Origin: Methanosarcina barkeri MS
GTDB taxonomy: Archaea > Halobacteriota > Methanosarcinia > Methanosarcinales > Methanosarcinaceae
DNA length: 64,000 bases
Assembly: GCF_000970025.1 (NCBI RefSeq)
Contig: NZ_CP009528.1
Coordinates: 2,095,168-2,159,167, forward strand
Reading direction: 5' to 3'
Shown here: positions 17,994 through 26,923 of the stretch, piece after piece
How the letters are laid out: the number at the start of each line of letters is the position of its first letter
How positions within the stretch are numbered: position 1 is the first letter of the stretch
Notes under the pieces: model-generated
What the model saw: only the letters and a program-made list of their open reading frames with translations
Databases searched by the model: none
What the model was told of the DNA's origin: nothing
Made by a program: the position numbers and the translations under genes

Positions 17994-18983
17994 ATGTCCA
18001 AAGTGGTTTCGAATTCGGCTAAGAATGGGAGCGGCAAGCAGAAAGCCCGTAAATACATGAATGAAGTAGCTTTATGTAACGCTCTTGAGATGGCAAAGGA
18101 GCTGATCTCGGTAATAAATAAAGTTCCTGTCACGGTTTTTCTCTGGAGGCCGGAGAAGTACTGGCCTGCCGAGTTTGTCTCAGAAAACATAAAGAAATTC
18201 GAGTATACTACCGAAGAATTTACATCCGGAAAACTTCTTTATGGCAATATCATACACCCTGATGACCTGGGAATGGTTGAAAGAGAACTCTCAAGAAGAA
18301 TAGAAGAAGGTTACGTGGACTATTCTCAGGAGTATCGTATCCTGACGAAATCAGGTGAGATACGCTGGGTTGATGAAAGGACTTTCATTGAAGCGGATAA
18401 AAATGGGACTGTAAAGTACCTTATGGGAATAGTTATGGATGTTACTGAGCGGAAAAGAAAAGAAAAATTGCTCTACATCCAAAGAGACCTTGGAATCGCA
18501 CTCAGCACTTCCAGTTCCCTGAACGAGACTCTTGAAAGACTACTGGATTCCTGCCTTCAGATAGATGAGATCAATGCCGGAGGTATTTATCTTATCGATG
18601 AAGAAACAGGAGATATGACACTTGCAATTCAACGTGGTTTTTCACCTAATTTTGTCGAGCATGCTTCCAGTTACACTGTGAATTCCCCTAATGCGAAACT
18701 TGTTGTGATAGGGCAGCCGGTTTATAAACAACACATAGACCTTCTTCTCACTTCGAGAGATGACGCACTCCGACATGAAAATCTCAGGGCTACCGCAATT
18801 ATCCCCGTAAAATCAGGAAAAAAGGTTATTGCAGCTTTTTATCTTGCTTCGAGCCTTGAACTCGAGTTTCCAGATAGCGTACGCACTGCACTCGAAACCA
18901 TTGCAACGCAATTCGGAGTCTTTATATCTCGTATCCGCCTGGAAGAAAAACTAAAAGAATGCAGAAAGAGGAAAAAATCTTAA
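17994..18983 (+). CDS. PAS-GAF sensory protein, copy 1
   Basis: 329 residues without an output domain. Residues about 45-155 form a PAS fold with its PAC end (EYRILTKSGEIRWVDERTF, GIVMDVTERKRKE). Residues about 160-320 form a GAF domain (LGIALSTSSSLNETLERLLD, AGGIYLIDEETGDM, ATAIIPVKSGKKVIAAF). There is no H-box or HATPase domain, so it may act as a detached sensor or partner for a separate kinase. It is nearly identical in structure to the copy at 19678-20667 and arose by tandem duplication of about 1.4 kb including the promoter region. Confidence 0.88.
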   Translation: MSKVVSNSAKNGSGKQKARKYMNEVALCNALEMAKELISVINKVPVTVFLWRPEKYWPAEFVSENIKKFEYTTEEFTSGKLLYGNIIHPDDLGMVERELSRRIEEGYVDYSQEYRILTKSGEIRWVDERTFIEADKNGTVKYLMGIVMDVTERKRKEKLLYIQRDLGIALSTSSSLNETLERLLDSCLQIDEINAGGIYLIDEETGDMTLAIQRGFSPNFVEHASSYTVNSPNAKLVVIGQPVYKQHIDLLLTSRDDALRHENLRATAIIPVKSGKKVIAAFYLASSLELEFPDSVRTALETIATQFGVFISRIRLEEKLKECRKRKKS

Positions 18984-19282
18984 ATAAGACTTCTTTTTGC
19001 TCTCTCAATCCTTTTTAACTCTCTTCAGTCTTATTGGCAAATTAGACAAATTACTTCACTGATTGTAAGTTCACAATTTTAGTCTTGTTTTTTATATATA
19101 CATGAGATAACCAGTATTTTAGTGTGAGAATATTTCGTAACGCTTTTGCTTTCATATTTTATTATTTCTAGATAGATTATCAAGTGGCTTATTATGGCTA
19201 TCGGTGAGATCTCAAATTGACCTTGGAAATCATTAAAAAATAGAACTTATGCCTGAAGTAGAAGTCAAGAACCTTTACAAAT

Positions 19283-19402
19283 GTGAGATAAAAAATAGTG
19301 AGATAAAAAATAGTGAGATAAAAAATAGTGAGATAAAAAATAGTGAGATAAAAAATAGTGAGATAAAAAATAGTGAGATAAAAAATAGTGAGATAAAAAA
19401 TA
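19283..19402. repeat. 15-bp tandem array, 8 units, upstream of PAS-GAF copy 2
   Basis: Eight perfect copies of GTGAGATAAAAAATA. The equivalent site upstream of copy 1 (near 17707) has a single related unit, GTGAGATAATAAACA. The expansion therefore happened after, or together with, the gene duplication. It lies about 275 bp before the start codon. Confidence 0.95.
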
Positions 19403-19677
19403 GGTCTAAAAATTGAATAGTTATTAACTATACTAACCATTAGTTTCGATGTTACATATATATTTTTCCCTAAAATGATTTCATATCTGTGTGCTATTTT
19501 TTGTAAGATCTATTTATAAATATTAACATTCAAGTCTCTGCATTCTGATACGTTTGGAATCTATAATCACAAACTTTTTAATTTATTGCGTACTTCTATG
19601 TTTACAAAGCAAAAAAAGTAAATATTGGAAATGTATTCAAAGCTTCCTGTAAGAGATTTTAATCTACGGAGAATGAG

Positions 19678-20667
19678 ATGTCTAAAGTGGTTTCAAACTC
19701 GGCTAAGAAGGGGAAGAGCAGGCAAAAAGCCTGTAAATACATGAATGAAGCAGCTTTATGTAACGCTCTTGAAATGGCAAAGGAGCTGATCTCGGTAATA
19801 AATAAAGTTCCTGTCACGGTTTTTCTCTGGAGGCCGGAGAAGTACTGGCCTGCCGAGTTTGTCTCAGAAAACATAAAGAAATTCGGGTATACCGTAGAAG
19901 AGTTTACGTCAGGAAAAGTCATGTATGGCAATATTGTGCATCCTGATGACCTGGAAAGAGTGGAAAGAGAACTCTTAAGAAGGATAGAAGAAGATTACGT
20001 GGATTTCTCCCAGGAGTACCGCATCCTGACAAAATCAGATGAGGTGCGCTGGGTTGAAGAAAGGACTTTCATTGAAGCCGATGAAAATGGAATTGTAAAG
20101 TACCTTAAGGGAATAATCCTGGATATCACTGAACGGAAGAGGAAAGAAAAACTGCTCTATATCCAGAGAGACCTTGGAATCGCACTCAGCACTTCCAGTT
20201 CCCTGAACGAGACTCTTGATAAACTGCTGGATTCCTGCCTCCAGATAGATGAGATCAATGCCGGAGGTATTTATCTTATCGATGAAGAAACAGGAGATAT
20301 GACGCTTGCCATTCACCGTGGTTTTTCCCCTAATTTTGTCGAGTATGCCTCCCATTACAGTGCCAATTCCCCTAATACGAAACTTGTTATGATAGGGCAG
20401 CCGGTTTATAAACAGCATATAGACCTTCTTCTCACTTCGAGAGATGACGCACTCCGGCATGAAAATCTCAGGGCTACCGCAATTATCCCCGTAAAATCAG
20501 GAAAAAAGGTTATTGCAGCTTTTTGTCTTGCTTCGAGCCTTGAATTCGAGATTCCTGACAGCGTGCGCACTGTCATTGAAACCATTGCAACGCAATTCGG
20601 AGTCTTTATATCTCGTATCCGCCTGGAAGAAAAACTAAAAGAATGCAGAAAGAGGAAAAAATCTTAA
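19678..20667 (+). CDS. PAS-GAF sensory protein, copy 2
   Basis: 329 residues, the same length and domain layout as copy 1 (PAS about 45-155, GAF about 160-320, no kinase domain). Differences cluster in the PAS region (GYTVEEFTSGKVMYGNIVHP against EYTTEEFTSGKLLYGNIIHP) and the GAF surface. The GAF core is strongly conserved, so the copies may sense different signals with a shared output. The start has GGAG nine bases upstream, better than copy 1, which has only GAACGGG; copy 2 may be translated more efficiently. Confidence 0.88.
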   Translation: MSKVVSNSAKKGKSRQKACKYMNEAALCNALEMAKELISVINKVPVTVFLWRPEKYWPAEFVSENIKKFGYTVEEFTSGKVMYGNIVHPDDLERVERELLRRIEEDYVDFSQEYRILTKSDEVRWVEERTFIEADENGIVKYLKGIILDITERKRKEKLLYIQRDLGIALSTSSSLNETLDKLLDSCLQIDEINAGGIYLIDEETGDMTLAIHRGFSPNFVEYASHYSANSPNTKLVMIGQPVYKQHIDLLLTSRDDALRHENLRATAIIPVKSGKKVIAAFCLASSLEFEIPDSVRTVIETIATQFGVFISRIRLEEKLKECRKRKKS

Positions 20668-20716
20668 ATAAGACTTCTTTTTGCTCTCTCAATCCTTTTT
20701 AACTCTCTTCAGTCAT

Positions 20717-21168
20717 TTTTTATTTTCTGTTGACCTTTATTTTAACTTCCTACGGCCCTTCTTTAACTATTTCAGTCCTTCATTATCTCTGTAAGCCTTA
20801 TTCCACTATTTTTTTGATATACTCTAGGAAAAATCATGAAGCTATAACCTTGATACTACCACCAACTGCAGATATAAGTAAAATTTATAAATTTTGTCCC
20901 TCTAAACTGTATGGGGGAAAGACAGAATGAATCGCGTTTTTCCTTTTTGTATTATAGGACTAAAAGTTTGTTTAAGGACTTTTAATTATTACATGACTTA
21001 ATACTTATTACAGAGTCTATTACAGAGTCGGAAATTGTACCAAAATTGGAAATTATATCACGGGATTAGAAAAACTATGCCGAATTTACAGTATTCTGGC
21101 AGACCCGGAGTAAAAATCCAATCAAATGGGGTTTTAGCTAAGAGTTATCAAAATTTTGGTGGGGGACT
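20717..21168. other. Gene-free spacer
   Basis: No gene seen. A short repeat, TTACAGAGTC, occurs twice near 21010-21030. The region should hold the promoter of the following gene. Confidence 0.3.
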
Positions 21169-21609
21169 ATGGCAGAAGAGCTTAAAGATAAGATTTACGA
21201 GTACCTTTCAAATCATTACTACCTGAACCTTGCAACCGTAAGTCCGCAGGGCAGGCCAATGGCCCATACAATGGCATATGTATCCGAAGACGCTGTTGTA
21301 TACGTGGCAACCAATAAGAATACCCGGAAAGTCCAGAATATTATGCAAAATCCTTATGTAGCATATACTGTCGACGAGGATGATCCAGATTGGTTTGAGA
21401 TGAAAGCCCTTCAGATTGAAGGCAAGGCATCAATAGTTGCCAATGAAAATGAATTACGAGAAGTAGGGGAAATAATGGCAGCCAAATTTCCGGTTGCTGC
21501 AGACATGCCCCCTGACCCGGAGAGTATCATGATAAAAATTGAGCCAGAAGTTATCTATTATCTTGATTACAGCATTAAGTTCGGGTACAGGGAGCAGGTG
21601 AACCTATAA
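21169..21609 (+). CDS. Pyridoxamine 5'-phosphate oxidase-like FMN-binding protein
   Basis: 146 residues with the PNPOx-like split barrel: NLATVSPQGRPMAHTMAYVS, VVYVATNKNTRKVQNIMQNP and ALQIEGKASIV. Proteins of this group bind FMN, F420 or heme; without a full PdxH motif set a role in vitamin B6 synthesis is not supported. Acts in the cytoplasm. ATG 21169 is preceded by GGTGGGGGACT. It stands alone; a second, distinct member of the superfamily is at 24127-24531. Confidence 0.87.
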   Translation: MAEELKDKIYEYLSNHYYLNLATVSPQGRPMAHTMAYVSEDAVVYVATNKNTRKVQNIMQNPYVAYTVDEDDPDWFEMKALQIEGKASIVANENELREVGEIMAAKFPVAADMPPDPESIMIKIEPEVIYYLDYSIKFGYREQVNL

Positions 21610-22009
21610 AACCTGTGTTTTAATTTTTGGTAAAAGCCAGTGCTGAAAATAATTCCTTCGTACTTAATGTGACATATTCTCATGCTTCTAAGATATCTAA
21701 ACTCTGCTATGCAATTGTCTTAACGTTTGTGAGCAATAAGACGATAAAGGCTTTTGACTGACTAGACTAAATAAAAGCTTGGCTAATAGAGCAGGATAAT
21801 AATTAGCTAGCAAAACTGAACAAAAAGTTAACTGGCAGGAAGCTGACTGACAGGATAATTATCTAAGACGTAAGGTAAAAAAGGAATGAAAGAAGCAAAT
21901 CAAAGTGATCTTTAAGTCAATATGATCTTTAAATCGATATGATCTTTAAATCGATATGATCTTTAAATCAACATAAGCTTTGCTTCTATTCCGGGTTTCT
22001 ATTTCAGAT
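21610..22009. other. Gene-free spacer with a 17-bp tandem array
   Basis: Four units of 17 bp (GATCTTTAAATCGATAT and close variants) lie at 21907-21974, 35 bp before the 3' end of the fasciclin pseudogene. The rest shows only short imperfect repeats around CTGACTGACAGG. Confidence 0.7.
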
Positions 22010-22768
22010 TTATAATGGAATCAATACTTTGTCAATTCCATGTATTACTCCATTAGCTGCAAAGATATCAGGCTCTATTACAGCTGCATCTCCTACTATT
22101 ATTGTTCCGTCAGTTGTAGCATTCACAGCCAGCTTTTTGGTCTCCAGGGAAGCCAGTGAATTAATGTTTTTAAGATCTGCGGCCCTGTATTCTCCACTGA
22201 TTACATAATAGGTCAGCACACGGTTCAGTCTCTCTTTATCATTACGAAGGTCATCAAGCCTGCCTTATGGAAGGCTCTCAAAGGCTATGTCAGTAGGAGC
22301 GAAAACAGTATAAGTTCCTCCTTTATTAAGAGTGTCTTCAAGTCCTGCATCCCTTGCAAGTGAAGCAAAGGTAGTATATTCTGTCCCTTCTGCAATCTGA
22401 ACAATTGTCTGATTGTTATCCAAAGATTGGTTTGCAGAAGAAGTTTCATTGCCCTGGCCCGAGTTTTCTTCATCCAGCATTCCCTGGCTCGAGTTCTCTT
22501 CACCCGGGATTATGACTTCTTTACCTTCATCCGGGGAAGTTTCTTCCTGACCAGACAGTGACCCTTCTCCAGTGTTTCCACCTGCCGATTTTGTAACTTG
22601 TTCTGTTACGCTAGGGGTAGCACCTTCTACGGAAGTTACCTTTTCTTCACTCTCTATCTCATTTTCCTGAGCATTTTCCGCACAGCCGGAAATAAATACT
22701 ATTGCTAAAAGTAAAACTACAAGAATTCCAGATTTCCTAATATCTTTTCCCCCCAAATATATATTCAA
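22010..22768 (-). pseudogene. Fasciclin (FAS1) domain lipoprotein gene with one nonsense codon
   Basis: The frame runs 252 codons and is interrupted only by TAA at 22265-22267. The N-terminus has a hydrophobic stretch and lipobox FISGC, so the product would be a lipid-anchored surface protein. A Ser/Glu/Asn-rich linker follows (residues 35-125). The FAS1 domain covers TTFASLARDAGLEDTL, TYTVFAPTDIAFESLP, stop, GRLDDLRND, LTYYVISGEY, and GVIHGIDKVLIPL. The stop replaces what is usually E in SLPEG, so one base change (GAA to TAA) explains it. The rest of the frame is intact, so the lesion is recent or a sequencing error. FAS1 proteins mediate adhesion. The start is uncertain: only TTG codons lie before the signal peptide. 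Confidence 0.85.
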
Positions 22769-23139
22769 AAGATCTACTTTATAATTAAATTTTCATTTTA
22801 TAATACATGTTCTTTTGATATAATCTTATCTATATTTGCAGAAAAATTATGTTAAAAAGACAGCAAGGACACTGAAAAGTAAATTCTCATTTACGTTGGT
22901 GCCCAACGAGTTGGAGATCTATATTTAAATATAATTTTGTTAGCTTGGATTTTGAGACAGCCTCTAAACCTGGTTAAACCTGGTTATTTTTCTAACCATA
23001 ATTAATGATAAAGTTTTAAAACAGTTTTAAAACTTTATTAAAACTTTATTGATTTAATGGCAAAGTTGGTTTTTGGATTGGCTCATTATTGAAGAATACT
23101 AATTTATCTATTTTGTATATGTACTATAGTGTACAGATT
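22769..23139. other. Intergenic region between divergent genes
   Basis: AT-rich with a repeated AAACCTGGTTA near 22971-22990 and an AAACTTTATTAAAACTTTATT direct repeat near 23033-23052. No gene seen. Confidence 0.3.
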
Positions 23140-23817
23140 ATGGCAATTAGGTATTATAATATCAAGCCATGGGGAAGGTCTCTCAAAGAATATGTCAGAA
23201 TGTTTAACTTAACACCTGACGATCTCGAGCGAAAGATCCTGGGCTGTGGAGACGGATCTGCAAGCTTCAATGCAGAGCTTACAGAGCAAGGTGGAAATAT
23301 CACATCGGTTGACCCTGTCTACATTTTCAGTGCTGATCAGATTAGACAGAGAATTGATGAAACCTATAATGACATTATTGATCAGACCCAGAAAAACCAG
23401 GATAAATTTATCTGGCAAGAAATTGGCTCAATTGAAGAACTTGGAAGAATAAGGATGTCAGCTATGGAGAAATTTCTGAAAGATTTTGCAGGAGGCGTGA
23501 TGCAAAATAGATATATGCCTGGTGAACTTCCCTTTCTGCCTTTTAGTGATAAAGAGTTTGATCTGGCACTGTGCTCGCATTTGTTATTTCTCTATACAGA
23601 GAACCTGTCACTGGAGTTTCATTTGAAATCGATAGAGGAATTATGCAGGGTTTCAAATGAGGTCAGAATATTTCCGTTGCTGGACGCAAACGCCGACCGA
23701 TCACCATATGCCGAGCCTATAATTGATTATTTAAGGGCAAGAAATCGAAATGTAAAAGAAATAAAGGTAGCATATGAATTTCAAAAGGGTGGAAATACAA
23801 TGTTAAGAATTTGTTGA
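23140..23817 (+). CDS. SAM-dependent methyltransferase-like protein
   Basis: 225 residues from ATG 23140 (a TTG at 23089 would add 17 residues that look unlike the family). The segment KILGCGDGSASFNAEL is a Rossmann motif I, the glycine loop that binds S-adenosylmethionine, followed by ITSVDPVYIFS with the acidic residue at the end of strand 2. FDLALCSHLLFLY matches motif IV, and REVRIFPLLD-like sequence (NEVRIFPLLDANADR) the later strand. Similar proteins are annotated as class I methyltransferases. The substrate cannot be predicted. Monocistronic. Confidence 0.8.
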   Translation: MAIRYYNIKPWGRSLKEYVRMFNLTPDDLERKILGCGDGSASFNAELTEQGGNITSVDPVYIFSADQIRQRIDETYNDIIDQTQKNQDKFIWQEIGSIEELGRIRMSAMEKFLKDFAGGVMQNRYMPGELPFLPFSDKEFDLALCSHLLFLYTENLSLEFHLKSIEELCRVSNEVRIFPLLDANADRSPYAEPIIDYLRARNRNVKEIKVAYEFQKGGNTMLRIC

Positions 23818-23921
23818 AACGTTATGAGATGACAGATTTTGAGTTAATATCGGAGTAGAAATCAAGATTTAAAAAATATTCTTAAACTTGATTTTTTGAA
23901 TATTTCTACTTTGAGATTCTC

Positions 23922-23979
<58 letters not shown>

Positions 23980-24126
23980 GAGCTTTAATATTTTCCCTTT
24001 TTTGCTTAAAAGCCCAAGTTAACCTTTTTCCATGAAGGTTATTAAAATACACAAATCCAACATTAGATACACAATTCTGACGCTTAAATATATAAATTTA
24101 TACTGCAACCATCTTGATGTGATATC

Positions 24127-24531
24127 ATGGTAAAATTAAGCGAAGAGATGAAAACTGCTTTTTCGAAGGTAAAGATCTTTCCCGTAGCTACGGCCTCAAA
24201 AGAAGGAATTCCGAATGTGGTACCTATAGGGTTCTGCCAGCTTGTAGATGATGAAACAATCTGGATATCAGATAACTTCATGTCCAAATCCCTGGCAAAC
24301 CTGAAGGAAAATCCAAATGTGGCAATATATGTTTGGGGACCAGACACCGGTGGCTGCTTCCAGATAAAAGGTAAAACTGAAATTATCAGTTCCGGAGAAA
24401 AATTTGAAAAAATGAAAGCAAACGTGAATGCGGCAAAACCCGGACTTCCTGCAAAGAACCTTATCGAAGTAAAGATTAGCGACGTATTCCAGTGCGCTCC
24501 CGGCCCTGACGCAGGAAAGAAGTTACTCTAA
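24127..24531 (+). CDS. Pyridoxamine 5'-phosphate oxidase-like FMN-binding protein
   Basis: 134 residues. The pattern KIFPVATASKEGIPNVVPIG, TIWISDNFMSKSLANLKENP and FQIKGKTEIISSGE is typical of the small split-barrel flavoproteins frequent in methanogens (FMN-binding, homodimeric). The physiological reaction is unknown. GTGATATC lies just before the ATG. The small Cys-rich ORF follows 93 bp downstream on the same strand and could be cotranscribed. Confidence 0.87.
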   Translation: MVKLSEEMKTAFSKVKIFPVATASKEGIPNVVPIGFCQLVDDETIWISDNFMSKSLANLKENPNVAIYVWGPDTGGCFQIKGKTEIISSGEKFEKMKANVNAAKPGLPAKNLIEVKISDVFQCAPGPDAGKKLL

Positions 24532-24624
24532 TCAAATTAAACCATATCTTATCAGCATAATATCTGGATAAGCACCCATAAGTACCCGGATAAGAAGAAT
24601 AAACTATGGCTGGGAAGTGTCAAA

Positions 24625-24864
24625 ATGGTTGAAAATGAGGATAACGCCCCTGTTTTTTGTGAAAAGTACTGTATAGTCTGCAAGGGTGCAAGAGAAGGAA
24701 ATAAAATTTGCAAGGCTATCCAGAATATTGAGTTGAAAATCTTCGGGAAAAACGGCTGCATCTGGGGAGCTGCAAGGACAAAATATTACGGAGTCACTCC
24801 TGATAAAAAACTCCCTGTGAATTCAAAAAAAAATAAACAAAAACAGAACGGTAGAAGTAAATAA
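24625..24864 (+). CDS. Small cysteine-rich basic protein
   Basis: 79 residues, not recognised. The cysteine pattern C-x3-C-x2-C near residues 12-19 (CEKYCIVC), then C at about 29 and 45, could bind a metal or cluster. The tail is very basic (KKNKQKQNGRSK) and could contact nucleic acid. GGGAAGTG lies about five bases before the ATG at 24625. It follows the FMN-binding protein gene. Confidence 0.55.
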   Translation: MVENEDNAPVFCEKYCIVCKGAREGNKICKAIQNIELKIFGKNGCIWGAARTKYYGVTPDKKLPVNSKKNKQKQNGRSK

Positions 24865-25186
24865 GGAACAGAGAATAAGATCCAGTATTATAAAGAGATA
24901 TGGTGCACTTAATCTCTGATAGTAACAAATTAAGAGAATAAGTACCTGAAAATCAAGTAAAAGTAACTGAATAGAATTGAGACAGGTATCTATTATTTCC
25001 TGTTCCTATTTACTCTCTTTCGTTTTTTTCGAGAACTTCTGTTATTAACAATGCTTTTTATCTGTAAATAGTGGTAAATTTTCTATAATTGTTTTATAGG
25101 CAAATTTGTTAATACCTGGATTTTAACATACAAAATTATCTGGAGATAAAGATCTACGGGAAAAGATCTCAAACATAAAATTACAT

Positions 25187-25437
25187 GAAAGAATCCCGGA
25201 AACAAAGATTTACCAGAAAGAATCCCAATAATAAAAACTTACCAGAAAGAATCCCAATAATAAAAACTTACCAGAAATAATCCCAATAATAAAAATTTAC
25301 CAGAAATAATCCCAATAATAAAAATTCATCAGAAAGAATCCCGAAAATAAAAATTCATCAGAAAGAATCCCGAAAATAAAAATTCATCAGAAAGAATCCC
25401 GAAAATAAAAAATTACCAGAAAGGATTCCAGAAAAAG
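25187..25437. repeat. 29-bp tandem array, 8 full units plus a partial
   Basis: Units start GAAAGAATCCC or GAAATAATCCC and end TTACCA or TTCATCA; the period is exactly 29 bp from 25187 to 25418, with a worn ninth copy to about 25437. Neighbouring units are most alike, indicating stepwise expansion. There are no spacers, so it is not a CRISPR. The array ends about 24 bp before the DUF1638 start codon and so sits in its promoter/leader. The rest of 24865-25186 shows no gene. Confidence 0.92.
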
Positions 25438-25460
25438 TTACAAGGAAGGATATCCGAATT

Positions 25461-26315
25461 ATGTCTGTACTGGGCATTATTGCCTGCGGGATGCTCGAAG
25501 ACGAGCTTGTACATGTATTATCAAAAGACCGTGAGTTACAGCAGCTAATCATTGTGGAAAACAGGGAAAGCTCAGTTTTCCTCCGTAAGCTCAGGTTGAG
25601 AAATTGCAACCCAAGAACAGCTTTTCTGGACCGGATCCCGATGCTCCTGAAAGGCTATTCCAGCTCTGGTTTTAGAGTTCCTGCAAGGCTTATTTCAAGC
25701 TTTCCTATCCTCAAAAAGTTTTGCAGAAAAAGGAAACACAGTGAAGAGGTAAGTGTTGTCGTAAACCTGTTAAGCTTGGGCCTACATGCCGATCTTGAGA
25801 TTTTAAAGGCTGAAGTTTACAGAAATATCCGTGAGATGGTGTCTTTTTCAGATAGAATCCTGGTTTTTTATGGGATCTGCGGGCATGCACTTGGAAAACT
25901 GGAAGAAGATTTAGCTGATCTCGAATGCCCGCTTTTCTTCCTGAAAGACCAAAACGGAGAAACCATAGAGGACTGCATCAGTCTGGCACTTGGAGGAAAC
26001 GAAGCTTATGCAAGGGCCATGGCCAAATTCCAGGGTATGGGAACGATCTACCTGACCCCAATGTGGGCTTCTAGCTGGAAGAAGCTGGAAAATGAAACAG
26101 GGAACCGGGACTTCAACAAGCATTATCTGAAAAATCCACTCTACTGCCTGGCTGCAAAAATAGATAGCGGACTTGCAGACAATCCGGAGTTTCATGCAAA
26201 TGTTAAAGAGTTTGCCTTCACCTTTGATATGAAAGTTGTGAATCTCAGAGGAAGTCTGGAAATTACCGAACAGTCTTACATGAATGCCCGAAACGGCGCA
26301 ACTGAAAAACAATAA
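25461..26315 (+). CDS. DUF1638 family protein
   Basis: 284 residues. The opening VLGIIACGMLEDELVHVL, the central VSFSDRILVFYGICGHALGK and the HADLEILK segment match DUF1638, a family common in methanogens and anaerobes that often lies near methylamine or methoxy corrinoid methyltransferase genes. Conserved Cys and His residues (ACGMLEDE, YGICGHAL) suggest metal or corrinoid chemistry, but no function is proven. The ATG at 25461 has GGAAGGAT upstream, just after a 29-bp tandem array. No methyltransferase gene is adjacent here. Confidence 0.88.
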   Translation: MSVLGIIACGMLEDELVHVLSKDRELQQLIIVENRESSVFLRKLRLRNCNPRTAFLDRIPMLLKGYSSSGFRVPARLISSFPILKKFCRKRKHSEEVSVVVNLLSLGLHADLEILKAEVYRNIREMVSFSDRILVFYGICGHALGKLEEDLADLECPLFFLKDQNGETIEDCISLALGGNEAYARAMAKFQGMGTIYLTPMWASSWKKLENETGNRDFNKHYLKNPLYCLAAKIDSGLADNPEFHANVKEFAFTFDMKVVNLRGSLEITEQSYMNARNGATEKQ

Positions 26316-26344
26316 AGAAGCTGGTTTAAGCTTTCATTGGAAAC

Positions 26345-26690
26345 CTATTCATTTTTACGGAAAGTAAAGCTACAGAAAACCTTCTTCAGGAAAAACAAAT
26401 TGCAGAAGCCGCAAACCGTACCAAGAGCGAATTTCTGGTGAATATGAAGGGAGATATGGTAGAAATAACTGTCACAGATACAGGAATTGGGATTAAACCT
26501 GAGGACCAGGGTAAACTTTTCAAGCCTTTCAGCCAGGTTGATTCCTTTTTGTCCAAGCAATATCAAGGAACCGGGCTGGGGCAATTCGCTGGTTAAGCAG
26601 TTGTACAGTTACACGGCGGATATGTATGGTTCAGGAGCAAAACTGAAGAGGAAGGCATCTTTGCTTTCGTGATTCCGATAAAAGGTAATG
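26345..26690 (+). pseudogene. Histidine kinase relic with internal deletion
   Basis: In the + direction the frame gives [29 protein letters not shown], and jumps directly to [41 protein letters not shown]. After a frameshift LVKQ, VQLHGGYVWFRSKTEEG and FAFVIPIKG are recognisable. The H-box that should follow FLVNM (SHELRTPL) and the first part of the ATPase domain are deleted. The gene is dead; it is the second kinase relic in the window. Confidence 0.8.
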
Positions 26691-26923
26691 AAGTCGAAGA
26701 TGGAACTACCAGGTGATATTTTTTCACCACAACCGAAAATACATGTTAATTTGCTAATCAGCATCATATTTAATTTTTTAATTAACATTGCACATAATTT
26801 GTCAATCAACATATGGAATTGTTTAAATAATTACTATAAGAATTTGTAGTTACTATAATTCATTGTTGAATTACTTCCTTGGTTTGTCTACGCATCTCAC
26901 AGCATATCTTAGGAATCTAAAAA

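Larger units (their letters stand above)
17633..20716 (+). repeat. Tandem duplication, units 17633-19031 and 19212-20716
   Basis: The two units share upstream sequence (TCAAATTGACCTTGGAAAT), the whole PAS-GAF gene and the downstream end (AAATAAGACTTCTTTTTGCT to CTCTCTTCAGTC). The gene offset is 1684 bp but the upstream offset is 1579 bp. The 105-bp difference equals seven extra 15-bp units in the second copy. A 180-bp non-duplicated linker separates the units. Confidence 0.85.

Noticed and set aside
19198-19440. ORF encoding repeated IFYLTIFYLT segments
   Set aside because: It is only a translation of the 15-bp tandem array in the promoter region of PAS-GAF copy 2; the period is a multiple of three, which keeps the frame open by chance.
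25187-25437. CRISPR-like 29-bp repeats
   Set aside because: The units are directly adjacent with no spacers and vary between neighbours; no cas genes are visible.
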